The position numbers and the translations under genes are program-made. The notes beneath the pieces are model-generated. The model worked only from the letters and a program-made list of their open reading frames with translations, searched no databases and was not told the origin of the DNA. Shown here one piece after another: positions 31,262 to 33,237 of a stretch of 33,237 nt of DNA. This DNA comes from Geitlerinema sp. S16 (GTDB lineage: Bacteria > Cyanobacteriota > Cyanobacteriia > Cyanobacteriales > Geitlerinemataceae). Position 1 is the stretch's first letter; each line of letters begins with the position of its first letter. The stretch is taken from NCBI GenBank assembly GCA_011390275.1, contig JAABST010000047.1:1-33237 (forward strand), written 5' to 3'.

Positions 31262-32752
31262 CTACGCCACAATTTTTCGTTGCTGGTGAAGCTCGGTATA
31301 AATTTCTTCGATTTCGGTCACACCATATTTGGCTTTGACCTCCTCGGGTGTTGCGACGATATCAAGGTTCCCACCCCAGGTAATTAACGCGACTTGATCC
31401 GATCGCTCGGCGATAAACGGCGAGTGCGTCACAACCACAACAGTTTTGCCTTGATCCGCGAGTTGTCGTAATACCTTGAAAATTTCCTTTTCAAGACCCG
31501 GATCGAGTGCCGAAGTGGGTTCATCCAGAAAAATCCCTTGGGAGTTTGTTAGCAAGGCTGCCGCGATACTCACTCGCTTTTTTTCACCGCCACTTAGTTG
31601 TCGGATAAAATCCTGTTCTCGACCCTTTAGATCGACGCTGGGCAGAGCGATCGTCTGAATGCGATCGCGAATTTCTTGGGGTTTGGTATCGGGGGGCAGA
31701 CGTAAGCGAGCGGTATAGGTTAATGATTGTTCGATCGTCAGGGATTCTTCTAAAATATCGGCTTGGGGAACATAGCCGATCGAGGCTTGCGCAAGATTAT
31801 AGCGACCATGAACGGGACGATCGTTAATCCGGACGACGCCTTGTTTGCGGGGCAACAGTCCGAGCAACGATTTCATCGACGTGGATTTTCCCGCACCACT
31901 TGGGCCAATAAAGGCCGTAATTCCCGGCTCAATTTCGATCTTGGGACATTTAACGAGTTGTTTTTCCGGTTTGAGTTTTGCACCAAACCACTGTGCTAAC
32001 CCCGGTTGTGTGGTCGCAAAACAGAGAATATTACGAGCATCAATGCGTAAGCTATCTTGATCGTTGAAGAGTTCTTCGAGAATGGCGTCACGATAGGTTA
32101 GAACGGTTGAGCCAATCTGAATGACATCGCCATTTTTCAGGCGATGCGATGCACGCAGGAGTTGGGGCTGTTTATGTTGGGCATCGCTGATCAGAGTTCC
32201 GTTTGTGCTGTTGTTATCCGTGAGTTGATAGGTGTCCACACCGACACGTTCGATCGTGGCATGAACACGGGACACCAACGGACTATTCAGCGCGACATCA
32301 CAGTCCCCGGCCTCGCGTCCGAGGGTTACTTGATCGGGGCGTTGGCTTAGATCGATGTGCAGTCGAGCGTTTTTCCCTTTTTGGAGTTGGGTGTCAGAGG
32401 TAGCAAAGGCGAGGGTGATGCAGTTGAGGGGATTTTGTCCGATCGTCAGGCGATCGCCACCGTGTACCAGGTGATAACCCTCTGTGAGGCTGACGCGCTT
32501 ACGATCGATAAAGAGACCGTTGGTACTCCCGCTCCACGTCTGAGTCTGCTCGTCAAATTCACCGTCAAAAATCCGATAGGTGTCGCCCTCTTGACGCAGG
32601 GTTGCTTGATGGCCACTGACGGATGCCCAAAGGGGATCGTTTTCGGGAACGGTGATGTCTGCCCACTGAGCATCCCGACCAATGCGATGTTCGGGTTCCG
32701 TCAAATCAAAACCGATCGTTTGTCCTTGATAGTTCAGACGGAGCTTGAGCAT
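31262..32752 (-). CDS. double-FHA ABC transporter ATPase
   Basis: A 496-residue cytoplasmic protein. FHA 1 covers about residues 1-115 (GRD 25-27, SGH 46-48, STNG 76-79). FHA 2 covers about 125-222 (GRE 145-147, SRVH 161-164, NSTNGT 181-186). The ABC domain is about 240-480: Walker A GPSGAGKST (283-291), signature LSGGE (386-390), Walker B GIFLDEP (406-412), and the switch His in VVVTHS. FHA domains read phosphothreonine, so transport is probably gated by a Ser/Thr kinase. FHA 2 keeps all consensus residues; FHA 1 is slightly divergent. Its permease follows within 40 bases. A kinase gene is not visible. In 32753-32929 I see no gene or clear signal. Confidence 0.88.
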   Translation of the reverse strand: MLKLRLNYQGQTIGFDLTEPEHRIGRDAQWADITVPENDPLWASVSGHQATLRQEGDTYRIFDGEFDEQTQTWSGSTNGLFIDRKRVSLTEGYHLVHGGDRLTIGQNPLNCITLAFATSDTQLQKGKNARLHIDLSQRPDQVTLGREAGDCDVALNSPLVSRVHATIERVGVDTYQLTDNNSTNGTLISDAQHKQPQLLRASHRLKNGDVIQIGSTVLTYRDAILEELFNDQDSLRIDARNILCFATTQPGLAQWFGAKLKPEKQLVKCPKIEIEPGITAFIGPSGAGKSTSMKSLLGLLPRKQGVVRINDRPVHGRYNLAQASIGYVPQADILEESLTIEQSLTYTARLRLPPDTKPQEIRDRIQTIALPSVDLKGREQDFIRQLSGGEKKRVSIAAALLTNSQGIFLDEPTSALDPGLEKEIFKVLRQLADQGKTVVVVTHSPFIAERSDQVALITWGGNLDIVATPEEVKAKYGVTEIEEIYTELHQQRKIVA

Positions 32753-32929
32753 CGCGATAAAAGATCGAGTGAATATCGTGGATATATTGAGTCAGGCCGG
32801 TGGAACGTCGCTCGATCGTTGGTCTCGAATGTTTGCCATCCATCGATTGTCTATGAGCGCGAAAACACCATCGGAGCAATCAACCATCCGCCACGATTCA
32901 TGGCCGCAATTGCAATTCATCGACGAACT

Positions 32930-33237
32930 TTATTGACAAGCTCCCCAAGCCACATCCGCGCAGGAGGGCAAACTTGAGGCGGGTGGAGCGGCTGGAGCGG
33001 GTTCGGGTGCTACGTATGGAAGCGGATCATACTGCTCGGGTGTGTATACAGGCTGCTCGGGTGTGTATACAGGCTGCTCGGGTGTGTATACAGGCTGCTC
33101 GGGTGGATAGTATGGCTCCGGTGCATATACGGAGGCCGGATTGCTTGCGGGGGGAACGTAGGATGGTTCAGGGTTGCTTGCGGGTGCTGCGGCGGGTTTC
33201 GGTGTGGAGTTCGTGGGTGGTGTGGTGGCCGGGGTTG
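32930..33237 (-). CDS. proline-rich protein, C-terminal part only (cut by the window edge)
   Basis: A minus-strand frame is open from the window edge to TAA at 32930-32932, about 102 residues. It is Pro/Ala/Tyr/Glu-rich, with four copies of PEQPVYT-like units (the last ends PEQYDP), then PEPAPAAPPASSLPSC and a C-terminal ADVAWGACQ with two cysteines. The composition suggests a surface or cell-wall linker. No ATG lies in the window, so the gene begins upstream. Its identity is unknown. It precedes the FHA-ABC gene by about 180 bases on the same strand. Confidence 0.65.
   Translation of the reverse strand, partial: TPATTPPTNSTPKPAAAPASNPEPSYVPPASNPASVYAPEPYYPPEQPVYTPEQPVYTPEQPVYTPEQYDPLPYVAPEPAPAAPPASSLPSCADVAWGACQ
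33032..33105 (-). repeat. 21-bp coding tandem repeat in the proline-rich gene
   Basis: Three exact 21-bp copies (33032-33052, 33053-33073, 33074-33094) and half a fourth. Each codes for seven residues, PEQPVYT in permuted frame. The copies are identical in DNA, so the array expanded recently. Confidence 0.95.

Noticed and set aside
33032..33105. 21-bp repeats as a CRISPR array
   Set aside because: The units are directly adjacent without spacers and keep a coding frame.

Overview
The window reads as chromosome of a cyanobacterium, probably a filamentous non-heterocystous or similar lineage. The HIP1 octamer GCGATCGC and its GCGATCG core occur dozens of times. Several cyanobacterium-specific families are present: COP23, an HpsJ-like protein, a thylakoid thioredoxin-fold protein, and FhaB-type proteins fused to a CHAT protease. 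No plasmid, phage or CRISPR hallmark is seen.

Layout. 1-946: a degenerate MITE-like repeat, then a small exported protein divergent from the next gene. 947-6126: a 1565-residue two-partner-secretion/CHAT protein followed by a DUF1232 membrane protein. 6211-6283: tRNA-Arg(UCU). 6477-12957: a divergent pair, a Cache-HAMP-histidine kinase-receiver-adenylate cyclase and a CHAT-TM-TPR protein. 13028-14886: a surface-polysaccharide pair (HpsJ-like protein, then a family 2 glycosyltransferase) separated by a strong terminator. 15130-16223: a small membrane ORF coupled to a CDF metal transporter. 16259-18734: a cyclic-peptide-type ABC exporter divergent from a stand-alone receiver protein. 18889-21080: glmM and smpB, divergent. 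21081-22086: a gene-poor stretch with a MITE-like element and one doubtful small ORF. 22087-25722: orphan ParA, then a minus-strand group of thylakoid protein, dapB and a GlcE-like FAD protein. 25891-28937: a membrane WD40 protein and a small cupin. 28938-30302: a mostly non-coding stretch and a COP23 protein with a strong terminator. 30346-33237: an FHA-regulated ABC exporter made of two separate genes, and the 3' end of a proline-rich protein running off the window.

The window is rich in signalling and surface functions. Two caspase-like CHAT proteins, one exported and one anchored in the cytoplasmic membrane, flank a cAMP-producing hybrid kinase. The exporters are a peptide-type ABC, an FHA-gated ABC and a CDF transporter.

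The observations I rate highest are: a 10-bp motif GTAAATNTAC found four times, all in gaps upstream of genes; a pair of MITE-like elements; three genes whose stop codons lie in 7-, 8- and 9-bp tandem repeats; and a small membrane ORF with a near-perfect ribosome binding site apparently coupled to the CDF gene. No completely new defence or metabolic system could be proven from sequence alone.
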